Of a stretch of DNA of 64,000 bases, positions 15,489-24,399 are shown piece after piece (position 1 is the stretch's first letter; each line of letters starts with the position of its first letter). The DNA lies in the NCBI RefSeq assembly GCF_012524205.1, contig NZ_JABACI010000006.1, forward strand, positions 62,001-126,000, written 5' to 3'. The DNA is from Microbacterium salsuginis. GTDB lineage: Bacteria > Actinomycetota > Actinomycetes > Actinomycetales > Microbacteriaceae. A program made the position numbers and the translations under genes. The notes below the pieces were generated by a model. The model saw only the letters and a program-made list of their open reading frames with translations. It was not told the DNA's origin and did not search any database.

Positions 15489-17315
15489 CTACGACAGCGA
15501 GACGTTCGTGGTGTTGACCGGTACGGCGTAGATCTCGTCGACCTCGCCGGCGAAGTCGTCGAGGATCACATTGCGCTTGATGCTCATCTTCGGCGTGAGG
15601 TGGCCGCTGGCCTCGGTCCACTCGGTCGACAGGATCGTGAACTTGCGGATCGACTCGGCGCGGGACACGTGCGTGTTCGCCTCGTCGATGGCGCGCTGCA
15701 CCTCGGCGTGCACGGCGGGGTGCTTGGCCGCCTCTTCGAGCGACATGTCGCGCGAGAGGTTGTTGTTCGCCAGCCACGTCGGCAGCATCTCGGGGTCGAG
15801 GGTGATCAGCGCCGAGATGAACGGCTTCTGGTCGCCGACGACCACGATCTGCCCGACGATCGGGTTGGCGCGGATCGGGTCTTCGAGCACGGCCGGGGCG
15901 ACGTTCTTGCCGCCCGCGGTCACGATGATCTCCTTCTTGCGACCGGTGATCGTGAGGAATCCCTCCTCGTCGAAGGCTCCGATGTCGCCGGTCTTGAACC
16001 AGTCGCCGTCGAACGCCGCGGCCGTCGCCTCGGGATTGCGCCAGTACTCCTTGAAGACGTCGATCCCTCGCACCTGGATCTCGCCGTCCTCGGCGAGACG
16101 GATGCCGACGCCCGGCAGCACCGGACCGACCGTGCCGATCTTCGACTTGGTCGCCAGGTTCACCGTCGCCGGCGCAGTGGTCTCGGTGAGGCCGTAGCCC
16201 TCGAGGATCGTCACGCCGAGGCTGTGGAAGAAGTGCCCGAGCCGCGGACCGAGCGGTGCCGAGCCCGACACGGCGTAGGTCACGCGGCCGCCCATCGCCG
16301 TGCGCAGCTTGGAGTAGACGAGCTTGTCGAAGAGCGCGAACTTGATCTTCATCATGAGCGGGATCTTCTTGCCGTCCTGCAAGAGGGCGGAGTGCTCGAC
16401 GGCGGTGTGCGCCGCGGCGCGGAAGATCTTGCCCTTGCCGCCGGCCTCGGCCTTCTGCTCGGCCGAGTTGTACACCTTCTCGAACACGCGCGGCACTGCG
16501 AGCAGGAACGTCGGCTGGAACGAGCCGAGGGCCGGCAGCAGCTGCTTGGTGTCGGGCTGGTGGCCCGTCTTGACACCCGCGTGGATGTTGAGGATCGAGA
16601 TGAACCGCGCGAACACGTGAGCGGTCGTGATGAACAGCAGCGTGGAGGCGCCGGGTGTCTCGACGACCTCGTGCAGCGCCTTGGCGGAGTTGCGCGTGAG
16701 CTCGACGAAGTTGCTGTGCGTGAGGACGCAGCCCTTCGGGCGGCCGGTGGACCCTGACGTGTAGATGAGGGTCGCGATGTCGGCGCCGTTGGCGAGGTTG
16801 CGGCGGCGCTCGATCTCTTCATCGGTGACGGATGCGCCCTCGCCGACCAGCGTGTCGAGATCGCCGCGGGCCATCTCCCACACCGCGCGGATCAGCGGCA
16901 GGTCGCCCCGCACTTCTTCCACCCGCGCCGTGTGGTCGGCGGACTCGGTGACCACTGCGATCGCGCCGGAATCGGTGAGGTTCCACGCGATCTGCGCGGC
17001 CGAGCTCGTCTCGTAGATCGGGACCATGACGGCCCCGGCGTAGAAGAGCGCGAAATCGACGAGCGTCCAGTCGTACGTGGTGCGCGCGATGAAGCCGACC
17101 TTGTCACCGGGTTCGATGCCGGCCGCCGCGAACCCCTTCGCGAGCGCGACGACCTGCCGCTGGAAGTCGGCTGCCGTGATGTCGCGCCAGCCACCGCCGT
17201 CCGGCACGGCGAACAACGCGCGGTCAGGCGTCTGCTTGACGCGTTCGACCAGAAGGTCGGTGATGTTTGCCTGCGGGTCGGCGGGGACGATCGCAGGGAC
17301 TTCGAACTGAACCAC
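15489..17315 (-). CDS. Long-chain fatty acid-CoA ligase (FadD15-like)
   Basis: A 608-aa AMP-forming acyl-CoA synthetase that activates fatty acids with ATP and CoA. Seen: the AMP-binding loop YTSGSTGRPKGCVLTH, the LEGYGLTETTAPATV block, a FKTGDIGAFDEEGFLTITGR block and the hinge/lysine motif GRKKEIIVTAGGKNVAP. Length and the Rieske-like absence of membrane segments fit a soluble long-chain synthetase; mycobacterial FadD15 (about 600 aa) occupies a similar neighbourhood. The GTG at 17315 is preceded by GAAGGAGCTG, a good ribosome-binding site, and by a minus-strand TAGACT at 17366-17371. Chain-length preference cannot be inferred. Confidence 0.93.
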   Translation of the reverse strand: MVQFEVPAIVPADPQANITDLLVERVKQTPDRALFAVPDGGGWRDITAADFQRQVVALAKGFAAAGIEPGDKVGFIARTTYDWTLVDFALFYAGAVMVPIYETSSAAQIAWNLTDSGAIAVVTESADHTARVEEVRGDLPLIRAVWEMARGDLDTLVGEGASVTDEEIERRRNLANGADIATLIYTSGSTGRPKGCVLTHSNFVELTRNSAKALHEVVETPGASTLLFITTAHVFARFISILNIHAGVKTGHQPDTKQLLPALGSFQPTFLLAVPRVFEKVYNSAEQKAEAGGKGKIFRAAAHTAVEHSALLQDGKKIPLMMKIKFALFDKLVYSKLRTAMGGRVTYAVSGSAPLGPRLGHFFHSLGVTILEGYGLTETTAPATVNLATKSKIGTVGPVLPGVGIRLAEDGEIQVRGIDVFKEYWRNPEATAAAFDGDWFKTGDIGAFDEEGFLTITGRKKEIIVTAGGKNVAPAVLEDPIRANPIVGQIVVVGDQKPFISALITLDPEMLPTWLANNNLSRDMSLEEAAKHPAVHAEVQRAIDEANTHVSRAESIRKFTILSTEWTEASGHLTPKMSIKRNVILDDFAGEVDEIYAVPVNTTNVSLS

Positions 17316-17365
17316 GGCAGCTCCTTCGGTACCGGATGGATGAATCTCGGGTGGATCTGGCTCTG

Positions 17366-17371
17366 AGTCTA
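17366..17371 (-). promoter_or_regulatory. -10 element of the acyl-CoA synthetase gene
   Basis: Minus-strand TAGACT, with a roughly 45-base leader containing AAGGAG before GTG 17315. Confidence 0.5.
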
Positions 17372-17421
17372 ATCCGCCGTCACGCCGCGACCAGCGTGGG
17401 TGTGGATGGCCGGTCGCTCGC

Positions 17422-17427
17422 TAGACT
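17422..17427 (+). promoter_or_regulatory. -10 element of the ROK kinase gene
   Basis: TAGACT on the plus strand, about 42 bases before GTG 17470, which is preceded by AGAGGGAG. Together with 17366-17371 it makes a divergent promoter pair. Confidence 0.5.
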
Positions 17428-17469
17428 TCAAGGCGCTGTCGCGCGCGCGGTGGCCGGAGAGGGAGTGCA

Positions 17470-18405
17470 GTGCTCAAGGTCGGGATCGACATCGGCGGAA
17501 CGAAGATCGCGGGAGGTATCGTCGACAGCGAGGGCCGCATCGTCGAGAGGCTCCGCGTGGACACGCCGATCGACACCGCAGCTCTCGCCGACGCCGTGAT
17601 CGACATGGCGCACCACTTCGGCGCCCACCATGATGTCGCCGCCGTCGGGGTCGCCGCCGCAGGATTCATCGACCGCGACCGGGCCACGGTCATCCACGCT
17701 CCGAACATCGCGTGGCGCAACGAGCCGCTGAAGGCCGTGCTCGAGGCGCGCATCGACGTGCCCGTCACGATCGAGAACGACGCGAACGCGGCCGGATGGG
17801 CGGAGTTCCGCTTCGGCGCCGGTCGCGAGGTCGAGCACATGGTGATGCTGACGATGGGCACCGGCGTCGGCGGGGCGGTCGTGATCGACGGCGAGCTCTT
17901 CCGCGGCGGCCACGGCATCGGCGCCGAGCTCGGCCACATGCGCTTCATGCGCGACGGTCTTCCGTGCGGGTGCGGACAGAACGGATGCCTCGAGCAGTAC
18001 GCGTCGGGACGCGCCCTGCAGCGCGAGGCCAACGCCATCGCAGACGGCGGGGGCATCGGCGCCGCTCTCGCGGCCGTGCGAGCCGAGAAGGGGACGATCA
18101 CGGGACCGGCGGTGTCGCGCCTCGTGCTCGCCGGCGACGAGGGCGCGGTCGAGGCGCTGCGTCGCGTGGCGACGGCCCTCGGCGAGGCGTGCGGCGGGTT
18201 CCAGGCGGTGCTGGACCCCGAGCTGTTCGTGATCGGCGGGGGAGTCGCCCAGCTCGGCGACGAGCTGCTCGAGCCGGTGCGCATCGCCTACGAGACGTCC
18301 CTCCCGGGCTACGGCGACCGGCCGATCGCCGGGTTCGCCATCGCCGAGCTCGGCAACGATGCGGGCCTCATCGGCGCCGCCGACCTCGCGTCCGCGGAGG
18401 AGTAG
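17470..18405 (+). CDS. ROK-family glucokinase/sugar kinase
   Basis: A 311-aa cytoplasmic sugar kinase, most like actinobacterial ATP-dependent glucokinase of the ROK type. Seen: the phosphate-binding DIGGTK at residues 6-11, the ENDANAAGWAEFRFGAG block with the catalytic Asp in NDAN, GTGVGGAVVIDGELFRG, the GHMRF zinc-site His and the ROK zinc cluster CGCGQNGCLEQYASG. No N-terminal helix-turn-helix, so it is an enzyme and not a ROK repressor. The stop TAG lies three bases before the plsC-type ATG, indicating an operon. Confidence 0.92.
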   Translation: MLKVGIDIGGTKIAGGIVDSEGRIVERLRVDTPIDTAALADAVIDMAHHFGAHHDVAAVGVAAAGFIDRDRATVIHAPNIAWRNEPLKAVLEARIDVPVTIENDANAAGWAEFRFGAGREVEHMVMLTMGTGVGGAVVIDGELFRGGHGIGAELGHMRFMRDGLPCGCGQNGCLEQYASGRALQREANAIADGGGIGAALAAVRAEKGTITGPAVSRLVLAGDEGAVEALRRVATALGEACGGFQAVLDPELFVIGGGVAQLGDELLEPVRIAYETSLPGYGDRPIAGFAIAELGNDAGLIGAADLASAEE

Positions 18406-18408
18406 GCG

Positions 18409-19098
18409 ATGTTCTACTGGCTGATGAAGTACGTGGTGATCGGGCCGATCGTCAAGGCGATCTGGCGCCCGTGGATCATCGGCCGTCGCAACGTCCCCTC
18501 GGAGGGAGCCGCGATCCTCGCGAGCAACCATCTCTCGTTCGTGGACTCGGTGTTCCTGCCGCTCATGATCGACCGCCCGGTCGCGTTCCTCGCCAAGAGC
18601 GACTACTTCACGGGCAGGGGCCTCAAGGGCTGGTCGACCCGCATGTTCTTCAAGGCGACGGGCATGATCCCGATCGACCGCTCCGGTGGCAAGGCATCCG
18701 AGGCATCCCTCAACACGGGACTGCAGGTGCTGGGACGAGGCGACCTGCTCGGAATCTATCCCGAAGGAACCCGCAGTCCCGACGGCAAGCTGTACCGCGG
18801 CCGCACGGGCATCGCGCGCATGGCGCTCGAAGCGCACGTGCCGGTCGTCCCGGTGGTCATGGTCGACACCGACACGATGATGCCGATCGGCACCCGCATG
18901 CCGCGCATCGTGCGGGTCGGCATCGTGATCGGCGAGCCCATCGACTTCTCGCGCTTCGAGGGCATGGAGGGTGACCGGTACATCCTCCGCTCGATCACCG
19001 ACGAGATCATGGTCGCGCTGCAGCGCCTCGGCGAGCAGGAATACGAAGACGTGTACGCATCCACCGTCAAGGACAGGCTCAAGACCCCTGCGCGGTGA
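18409..19098 (+). CDS. 1-acyl-sn-glycerol-3-phosphate acyltransferase family protein
   Basis: A 229-aa membrane-associated PlsC-type acyltransferase of phospholipid synthesis. Motif I NHLSFVD has the catalytic His41 and Asp46; motif III YPEGTRSPDG is present; and PVVPVVMVDTD forms the conserved hydrophobic block. The N-terminus (MFYWLMKYVVIGPIVKAIW) is hydrophobic and probably associates with the membrane. It is translated three bases after the ROK kinase stop. Mycobacterial Rv2182c occupies a comparable position near aroG and pknL, supporting conserved gene order. Exact acceptor is not deducible. Confidence 0.9.
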   Translation: MFYWLMKYVVIGPIVKAIWRPWIIGRRNVPSEGAAILASNHLSFVDSVFLPLMIDRPVAFLAKSDYFTGRGLKGWSTRMFFKATGMIPIDRSGGKASEASLNTGLQVLGRGDLLGIYPEGTRSPDGKLYRGRTGIARMALEAHVPVVPVVMVDTDTMMPIGTRMPRIVRVGIVIGEPIDFSRFEGMEGDRYILRSITDEIMVALQRLGEQEYEDVYASTVKDRLKTPAR

Positions 19099-19148
19099 CC
19101 CCCGGGTGAACGCTCGTCATGCGGCGCCGGGGTGCGCGATCCCGCCGA

Positions 19149-19154
19149 TAGACT
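19149..19154 (+). promoter_or_regulatory. Leaderless -10 element of the class II DAHP synthase gene
   Basis: TAGACT, six bases, then ATG 19161. No Shine-Dalgarno space. Confidence 0.6.
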
Positions 19155-19160
19155 CGAGGG

Positions 19161-20498
19161 ATGCTTCAGCAGCTCGACGCGCTCGACCACTGGCGGACCC
19201 TGCCCATCAAGCAGCAGCCCGCGTGGCCCGACGCCGACGCGGTGGCCGCCGTCTCCGCCGAACTCGCCACCCTTCCCCCGCTGGTGTTCGCCGGCGAGGT
19301 CGACAACCTTCGTGACCGGCTGGCGCGCGCAGCATCTGGCCGCGCCTTCCTCCTGCAGGGCGGTGACTGCGCCGAGACCTTCGCGGGTGCCACCGCCGAG
19401 CAGATCCGCAACCGCATCAAGACGGTGCTGCAGATGGCGGTGGTGCTGACATACGGCGCCTCTATGCCCGTCGTGAAGATGGGCCGCATGGCGGGTCAGT
19501 TCGCCAAGCCCCGTTCGAGCGACACCGAGACGCGCGGCGAGGTCACCCTGCCGGCGTACCGCGGCGACATCGTCAACGGCTACGACTTCACCGAAGGCTC
19601 GCGACAGGCCGACCCGCAGCGGCTGCTGAAGGGGTACCACACCGCCGCGTCGACCATCAATCTGATCCGGGCGTTCACGCAGGGCGGCTTCGCCGACCTG
19701 CGCGAGGTGCATTCGTGGAACCAGGGCTTCGCGAAGAACCCCGCCAACGCCCGCTACGAGCGCATGGCGAGCGAGATCGACCGTGCGATCCGCTTCATGG
19801 AGGCTGCCGGCGCCGACTTCGACGAGCTCAAGCGCGTCGAGTTCTACACCGGCCACGAGGGCCTGCTCATGGACTACGAGCGTCCGATGACGCGCATCGA
19901 CTCGCGCACCGGCACGCCGTACAACACGTCGGCGCACTTCCTGTGGATCGGCGAGCGCACGCGCGAGCTGGACGGCGCGCACGTCGACTACTTCTCGAAG
20001 ATCCGCAATCCCATCGGGGTGAAGCTCGGTCCTTCGACCACGCCCGAGACGGCTCTCGCCCTGATCGACAAGCTCGACCCCGAGCGCGAGCCGGGACGCC
20101 TCACCTTCATCACGAGGATGGGCGCGGGCAAGATCCGCGACGCGCTGCCGCCGCTGCTCGAAGCCGTGCGCGACTCGGGCGCGATGCCGCTGTGGGTCAC
20201 CGACCCCATGCACGGCAACGGCATCACGACGCCGACCGGCTACAAGACGCGTCGCTTCGACGACGTGGTCGACGAGGTGAGCGGCTTCTTCGAGGCTCAC
20301 CGCGCGGTCGGCACGTTCCCCGGCGGCATCCATGTCGAGCTCACCGGCGACGACGTCACCGAGTGCCTGGGCGGCTCCGAAGAGATCGACGAGGCCGCCC
20401 TCGCGACGCGCTACGAGTCGCTGTGCGACCCGCGCCTGAACCACATGCAGAGCCTCGAGCTGGCCTTCCTCGTCGCCGAGGAGCTCGAGAAGCGCTGA
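19161..20498 (+). CDS. aroG: Class II 3-deoxy-7-phosphoheptulonate (DAHP) synthase
   Basis: A 445-aa enzyme that condenses phosphoenolpyruvate and erythrose-4-phosphate in the first step of aromatic amino-acid synthesis. The plant-like class II family is indicated by LLQGGDCAETF (metal-binding Cys), VVKMGRMAGQFAKPRS, LPAYRGDIVN, WVTDPMHGNGI and the HVELTGDDVTECLGG block, and by its full family length. ATG 19161 follows TAGACT by six bases, so the mRNA is probably leaderless. Upstream of pknL in the opposite orientation, with a strong terminator between, as in mycobacterial Rv2178c/Rv2176. Confidence 0.96.
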   Translation: MLQQLDALDHWRTLPIKQQPAWPDADAVAAVSAELATLPPLVFAGEVDNLRDRLARAASGRAFLLQGGDCAETFAGATAEQIRNRIKTVLQMAVVLTYGASMPVVKMGRMAGQFAKPRSSDTETRGEVTLPAYRGDIVNGYDFTEGSRQADPQRLLKGYHTAASTINLIRAFTQGGFADLREVHSWNQGFAKNPANARYERMASEIDRAIRFMEAAGADFDELKRVEFYTGHEGLLMDYERPMTRIDSRTGTPYNTSAHFLWIGERTRELDGAHVDYFSKIRNPIGVKLGPSTTPETALALIDKLDPEREPGRLTFITRMGAGKIRDALPPLLEAVRDSGAMPLWVTDPMHGNGITTPTGYKTRRFDDVVDEVSGFFEAHRAVGTFPGGIHVELTGDDVTECLGGSEEIDEAALATRYESLCDPRLNHMQSLELAFLVAEELEKR

Positions 20499-20520
20499 CC
20501 GGCCCTGCGCGCCACGACGC

Positions 20521-20562
20521 AGAGAATCCCGGATGCCTCGCCCGAGGCATCCGGGATTCTCT
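20521..20562. terminator. Strong hairpin terminator between aroG and pknL
   Basis: A 19-bp perfect stem (20521-20539 with 20544-20562), GCCC loop, then TTCTC. Convergent genes on both sides. Confidence 0.88.
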
Positions 20563-20635
20563 TTCTCGTCGCCGTCTTGCGAGACTTCGCGCGTCGGACC
20601 GGTGGTCGTCGGGGGTGGACCGGACCCGCCGGGAG

Positions 20636-22576
20636 TCAGCCGGTGACGGTCAGCTGGATGTAGACGCGGGTCCCGCGCACCCGCAGCTCGCCGGCCGCGG
20701 GATCGGATGCCGTCACCTCGGTGATGTCGTTGGGGACGACGCCGAAGAACGGTGCGAAATCGACCTGGAAGCCGGCATCCTCGAGCTTCTGGATCGCCAC
20801 GTCTCTGGTGTCTCCGACGACTTCGGGAACCTCGAACAGAGGCGGGCCGGTCGAGACGACGAGTGTGACCGCATCGCCCGGCTGCCACCATCGATCGGGG
20901 CCTACGACCCGGATGACGCGACCCTCTTCGATAGTCTCGCTGGTCTCTGTCTCGGTCTCCTCGGTGACGACCAGGTTCACGCCCTCGAGCGTGCTGCGGG
21001 CGGCACCTTCGCTGTCGCCGACGACATCCGGCACGGGGCCGAGCGACACCCACAGCTGAGCGGCGTCGCCCTGGTGCGCGGCGCATCCCTCGCCGCACGC
21101 GAAGGGCTCGGCGCCGTCGGCGGGGGTCACCATGACGCCGACGACCGTACCGGAGGGGGCGTCGGTGAAGAATGTGGCGTTCTCGGCGTCGACTCGGATC
21201 TCGAGGCTGTCCAGGCCGGTGCGCGCATCAGTCTCGGTGCTGTCGATGAATCGCGGGATCTGCACTTCGGCGGGGCCGAGCGAGACGATGACCAGTACTT
21301 CGGCGTCGCGATCGACCCGTGTGCCGCTCGGAGGATCGGTGCGGATCACCGTGCCCGCGGCCACATCGAGGCTGTTCTCCTCGCGCTGCACCGCGACGAG
21401 GGAGTCCTGTGCGAGTCGTTCCTGCGCGGCCGCGAAGGTGCCACCCGAGACATCGGGCACGGCGACGAGCGACCCCGGACCCGAGCCGAACCACCAGCCG
21501 GTGCCGGCCGCGAGGGCGGCGAGCAGCACGACGACCGTCACCAGCCACGCGCCCTTCGTGCGCCGGCGTTTGGTGGCGCGGCGCAGCCGGCCCGCGTTGT
21601 CGGCCTCTTCCATCGTGGCGGTCGGGGCCGTCGTCGAGGTGGCAGGAAGCACCGCGGTGAGCTCTCCGGTCGGAGAGACCTCGTCGCGCGGCGCGCCCAT
21701 CGGCGTCGTCCGCGTGACCGCAGGCGTGATGCCCAGCTCGCGCTCGATCTCGCGCAGCCGGTCGAGCATCTCGCGGGCGTCGACGGGGCGGTCGTCGGGG
21801 GAGCGCTCGGTCGCCCACAGCACGAGCTCATCGAGCGGTTCGGGAACACCGGGGTTCTTCACGCTCGGCCGCGGCACCGAGTCGGTGGCGTGCTGGAACG
21901 CGATCTGCATCGGCTGCTCGCCCTTGTAGGGCTGCTCGCCGGTGAGCATCTCGTAGAGCATGATGCCGAGCGCGTAGATGTCGCTGCGGGCATCGGCCGT
22001 CCCGCGCGTGACCAGCTCGGGGGCGAGATAGGCGATGGTGCCGAGCAGCTGGGCCCCGGATGCCGTGTTCGCCGTCGTGGCGCGCGCCAGGCCGAAGTCG
22101 CCGATCTTGATGCGGCCGTCCTCGGCGAGCAGCACGTTCTCGGGCTTGACGTCGCGGTGGACGATCCCCGCCTTGTGTGCGGCGGCGAGTCCCGAGAGCA
22201 CGGCGTCGAGGATGCTGACCGCCTGCGGCACCGTGAGGCGCCGCTGCTCGCGCAGAAGCTCGCGCAGGGTGATGCCGGGCAGGTACTCCATGACGAGGTA
22301 CGCCATGTCGCCGTCCTGGCCCTGATCGAAGACGTTGACCACGTGCGGGTCGGCCAGGCGGGCGGCGGCGCGGGCCTCCTGGATGAACCGGCTCTGGAAG
22401 ACGGTGTCGTCGCTGAGGTGACCGTGCATCACCTTCAGGGCGATGCGCCGCTCGAGGCGCAGATCGGTCGCCACGTACACGGTGGCCATGCCTCCGCGGG
22501 CGATGCGAGCACGCACGCGGTATCGACCGTCGACGAGACGGCCGATCAGCGGGTCCGTCTGCTGACTCGTGCTCAC
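20636..22576 (-). CDS. pknL: Serine/threonine protein kinase with four PASTA domains (PknL type)
   Basis: A 646-aa membrane kinase. Kinase domain about 19-280: glycine loop ARGGMATVY, Lys48, HRDVKPEN with catalytic Asp142, DFG Asp160 and YLAPELV. A juxtamembrane Thr-rich stretch (TSTTAPTATMEE) follows, one membrane segment at about 343-363, then four extracellular PASTA-like repeats beginning near VPDVSGGTF, IPRFIDSTE, VPDVVGDSE and VPEVVGDTR; these bind peptidoglycan fragments in related kinases. The GTG start lies six bases after TAGACT (leaderless). Location between aroG and an Rv2175c-type gene identifies it as the PknL lineage; I recall mycobacterial PknL as having little extracellular domain, so the PASTA array is notable. 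Confidence 0.93.
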   Translation of the reverse strand: MSTSQQTDPLIGRLVDGRYRVRARIARGGMATVYVATDLRLERRIALKVMHGHLSDDTVFQSRFIQEARAAARLADPHVVNVFDQGQDGDMAYLVMEYLPGITLRELLREQRRLTVPQAVSILDAVLSGLAAAHKAGIVHRDVKPENVLLAEDGRIKIGDFGLARATTANTASGAQLLGTIAYLAPELVTRGTADARSDIYALGIMLYEMLTGEQPYKGEQPMQIAFQHATDSVPRPSVKNPGVPEPLDELVLWATERSPDDRPVDAREMLDRLREIERELGITPAVTRTTPMGAPRDEVSPTGELTAVLPATSTTAPTATMEEADNAGRLRRATKRRRTKGAWLVTVVVLLAALAAGTGWWFGSGPGSLVAVPDVSGGTFAAAQERLAQDSLVAVQREENSLDVAAGTVIRTDPPSGTRVDRDAEVLVIVSLGPAEVQIPRFIDSTETDARTGLDSLEIRVDAENATFFTDAPSGTVVGVMVTPADGAEPFACGEGCAAHQGDAAQLWVSLGPVPDVVGDSEGAARSTLEGVNLVVTEETETETSETIEEGRVIRVVGPDRWWQPGDAVTLVVSTGPPLFEVPEVVGDTRDVAIQKLEDAGFQVDFAPFFGVVPNDITEVTASDPAAGELRVRGTRVYIQLTVTG

Positions 22577-22582
22577 GCTGAG

Positions 22583-22588
22583 AGTCTA
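22583..22588 (-). promoter_or_regulatory. Leaderless -10 element of pknL
   Basis: Minus-strand TAGACT, six bases before the GTG at 22576. Confidence 0.58.
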
Positions 22589-22663
22589 CGGACGCGCACC
22601 TGCGAGCCCGCGGAGCGGCGCACCCTGCGACCGTACCGTTACGTGCGGCCGGGCCGGCGGGAA

Positions 22664-23884
22664 CTACCCCAGCGCGGCGAGCCAGGCGTGCGCGGGCGCC
22701 TCCCACTGCGCGTAGCGCTCGGGGTACGCCGAGATCTGCACCGCCTGTGCGGCGTCCGCGAACGACATCGACTGCCAGCCGGCGATGTCCAGGAGGCCGC
22801 GGGTGCGGGAGCCGTTGGGATCCGATGCTCCGCCGTAGAACGCCTTGATCGCGCGCACCGGATCGCGCACCTCGGCCTCGGTGCCCCAGCCGGTGCTCGG
22901 ACGCTGCTGGAACAGGCCCAGCGAGTCGCGGTCGCCCCAATCGAGGTTGCGGATCCAGGACTCCTGCATCGCAGTGCCCAGTGCGATGGCGATGCCGCGA
23001 TCGGGCACCCCCAGTTCACGACCGACCCGGACGATCAGCTGCGCGTTGGCGACTTGTTCCGCATCCAGGCCGGGGATGGCAGGTGTGGCGGGCGCTGCGG
23101 CGGCCACGGCCGCGATCGGGATAGCGATGGTCTGACCCGGGTAGATGATCGAAGAGCGGTCCAGGCCGTTGGCACCGAGCACCGCATCCGTGGAGACGCC
23201 GTGCCGTTTCGCGATGGCGCTGATGGTGTCGCCCGCGATGATCGTGTACGACCCTCCGACCGCGGGTGCCGGAGCCGTTACCGGTGCGGGGGCCGGCGTG
23301 GGGGCAGCGGCCGGTGCCGCGGAGCCGGGGATGGCGAGCGTCTGCCCGGGGTAGATGATCGACGACCAGCCCAGGCCGTTGGCGGCCAGCATGGCCTGCG
23401 TGCTCACGCCGTGGCGCTTGGCGATCGCGCTCACCGTGTCGCCGTGCTGGATCGTGTAGCTGGCGGCGGGAGCCGGCGCCGCGGCGGGAGCCGCAGGGGC
23501 TGCCGCCGCGCCGCCCACGAGGGTCAGGACCTGCCCGGGGTAGATGATCGACTTCCAGCCGAGGTTGTTCAGAGCGAGCAGATCGGCGGTGCGCACGCCG
23601 AAGCGCGAGGCGATCGCGCTCACCGTGTCGCCGGCCTGCACCGTATAGGTGTTCTGATCTGCGGCAGCCACGACGGCGGCACCCGCGACGGCGGACTTCA
23701 TGGCGTGCGGGCGGATGCCGGACACAGCGCGATCGGGTGTCGTCCGAGGCTCGGCGGAGCCGGGTGCGGCATGGGCCGGCGCTGTCGTCAACGACAGCGC
23801 GATGGAGCCTACGACGGCCATGGGAACGCCGGTCAGCAGCGAACGCGGAACACCCTGGCGATGGGTGCGGCTGATCTGTCGCAC
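22664..23884 (-). CDS. Secreted LysM protein with C-terminal muralytic (lysozyme/transglycosylase-like) domain
   Basis: A 406-aa exported protein. A signal peptide (residues 1 to about 39, ending APAHA) is followed by three LysM repeats, each with a YTVQAGDTVSAIA-like start and an IIYPGQ end, joined by Ala/Pro linkers; LysM binds peptidoglycan glycan. The C-terminal 135 residues (AIALGTAMQESWIRNLDWGD, SLGLFQQRPSTGWG) have the Glu and the Gln-rich block of lysozyme-like transglycosylase domains in actinobacteria. The frame is open to 23932, but GTG 23884 is preferred because GAGGGGGGA lies just upstream. It sits directly beside pknL, suggesting linked control of wall remodelling. Confidence 0.9.
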   Translation of the reverse strand: MRQISRTHRQGVPRSLLTGVPMAVVGSIALSLTTAPAHAAPGSAEPRTTPDRAVSGIRPHAMKSAVAGAAVVAAADQNTYTVQAGDTVSAIASRFGVRTADLLALNNLGWKSIIYPGQVLTLVGGAAAAPAAPAAAPAPAASYTIQHGDTVSAIAKRHGVSTQAMLAANGLGWSSIIYPGQTLAIPGSAAPAAAPTPAPAPVTAPAPAVGGSYTIIAGDTISAIAKRHGVSTDAVLGANGLDRSSIIYPGQTIAIPIAAVAAAAPATPAIPGLDAEQVANAQLIVRVGRELGVPDRGIAIALGTAMQESWIRNLDWGDRDSLGLFQQRPSTGWGTEAEVRDPVRAIKAFYGGASDPNGSRTRGLLDIAGWQSMSFADAAQAVQISAYPERYAQWEAPAHAWLAALG

Positions 23885-24033
23885 GAGATTTCCCCCCTCA
23901 GTCGACTCCGAAAACCGTGTCACGGATGTCAATTACTGTCAACGGGTGTTATAGGTGTGGCCTTTGGGGTAGATGGGGCCGACGGGACTCCGTTCGGCCG
24001 CGACTTCGCGTGGCTGCCCCATGTGCGATCTGA

Positions 24034-24039
24034 GATAGT
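24034..24039 (+). promoter_or_regulatory. Possible leaderless -10 of the Rv2175c-type gene
   Basis: GATAGT six bases before GTG 24046. Spacing matches the other leaderless genes here, but the hexamer is a weak match. A TGTCAA-TTAC-TGTCAA direct repeat lies upstream at 23928-23943. Confidence 0.3.
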
Positions 24040-24045
24040 TGCTGT

Positions 24046-24396
24046 GTGACCGCTGACGACTCTGCCCGTATCGAGACCGACTGGCTCACCCTCCCTGAAC
24101 TCGTGGAGGCGCTCGGTGAACCGCTGGGTCGCGTCCGGCGTCTGCTCGACGAGTTCCACCTGGTGGGGTCCCGTCGCGACGGCGCGCTCAAAGTCCCGTC
24201 CGTGTTCATCCGGGACGGTCACCCGATCGCCTCCCTGCGCGGGACGGTCATCGTGCTGCATGACGCCGGGTTCTCCGACGATGAAGCGATCGACTGGCTG
24301 CTGACCCCGGAGGACTCCATCGGCCTCGCGCCGATCGAGGCGCTTCGTGCCGGTCGCAAGAGCGAGGTGCGTCGCGTCGCGCAGACGCTCGCCTGA
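24046..24396 (+). CDS. Rv2175c-family DNA-binding protein (PknL substrate type)
   Basis: A 116-aa protein with a winged helix-turn-helix in the first 60 residues (WLTLPELVEALGEPLGRVRR, FHLVGSRRDGALKVPSVF) and a C-terminal helical part (GTVIVLHDAGFSDDEAIDWL, PIEALRAGRKSEVRRVAQTL). In M. tuberculosis Rv2175c is a DNA-binding protein phosphorylated by PknL on an N-terminal threonine; here Thr2 and Thr10 are candidates. Position next to pknL and an isoprenyl diphosphate synthase mirrors Rv2173-Rv2176. Its DNA targets are unknown. Confidence 0.88.
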   Translation: MTADDSARIETDWLTLPELVEALGEPLGRVRRLLDEFHLVGSRRDGALKVPSVFIRDGHPIASLRGTVIVLHDAGFSDDEAIDWLLTPEDSIGLAPIEALRAGRKSEVRRVAQTLA

Positions 24397-24399
24397 GCG

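Noticed and set aside
17470..18405. ROK-type transcriptional repressor.
   Set aside because: The protein starts directly at the sugar kinase fold and lacks the N-terminal helix-turn-helix of ROK repressors.
22664..23884. Possible Rpf (resuscitation-promoting factor) identity for the LysM protein.
   Set aside because: The C-terminal domain has the QESWIRNLDWGD and LFQQRPSTGWG blocks rather than the Rpf domain pattern (WD-xxA-xCESGG), so a broader lysozyme-like label is safer.
19715..24049. A 1444-codon plus-strand open frame spanning aroG, pknL and the LysM gene.
   Set aside because: It runs antisense to two well-supported genes and out of frame with aroG, and shows no domain.
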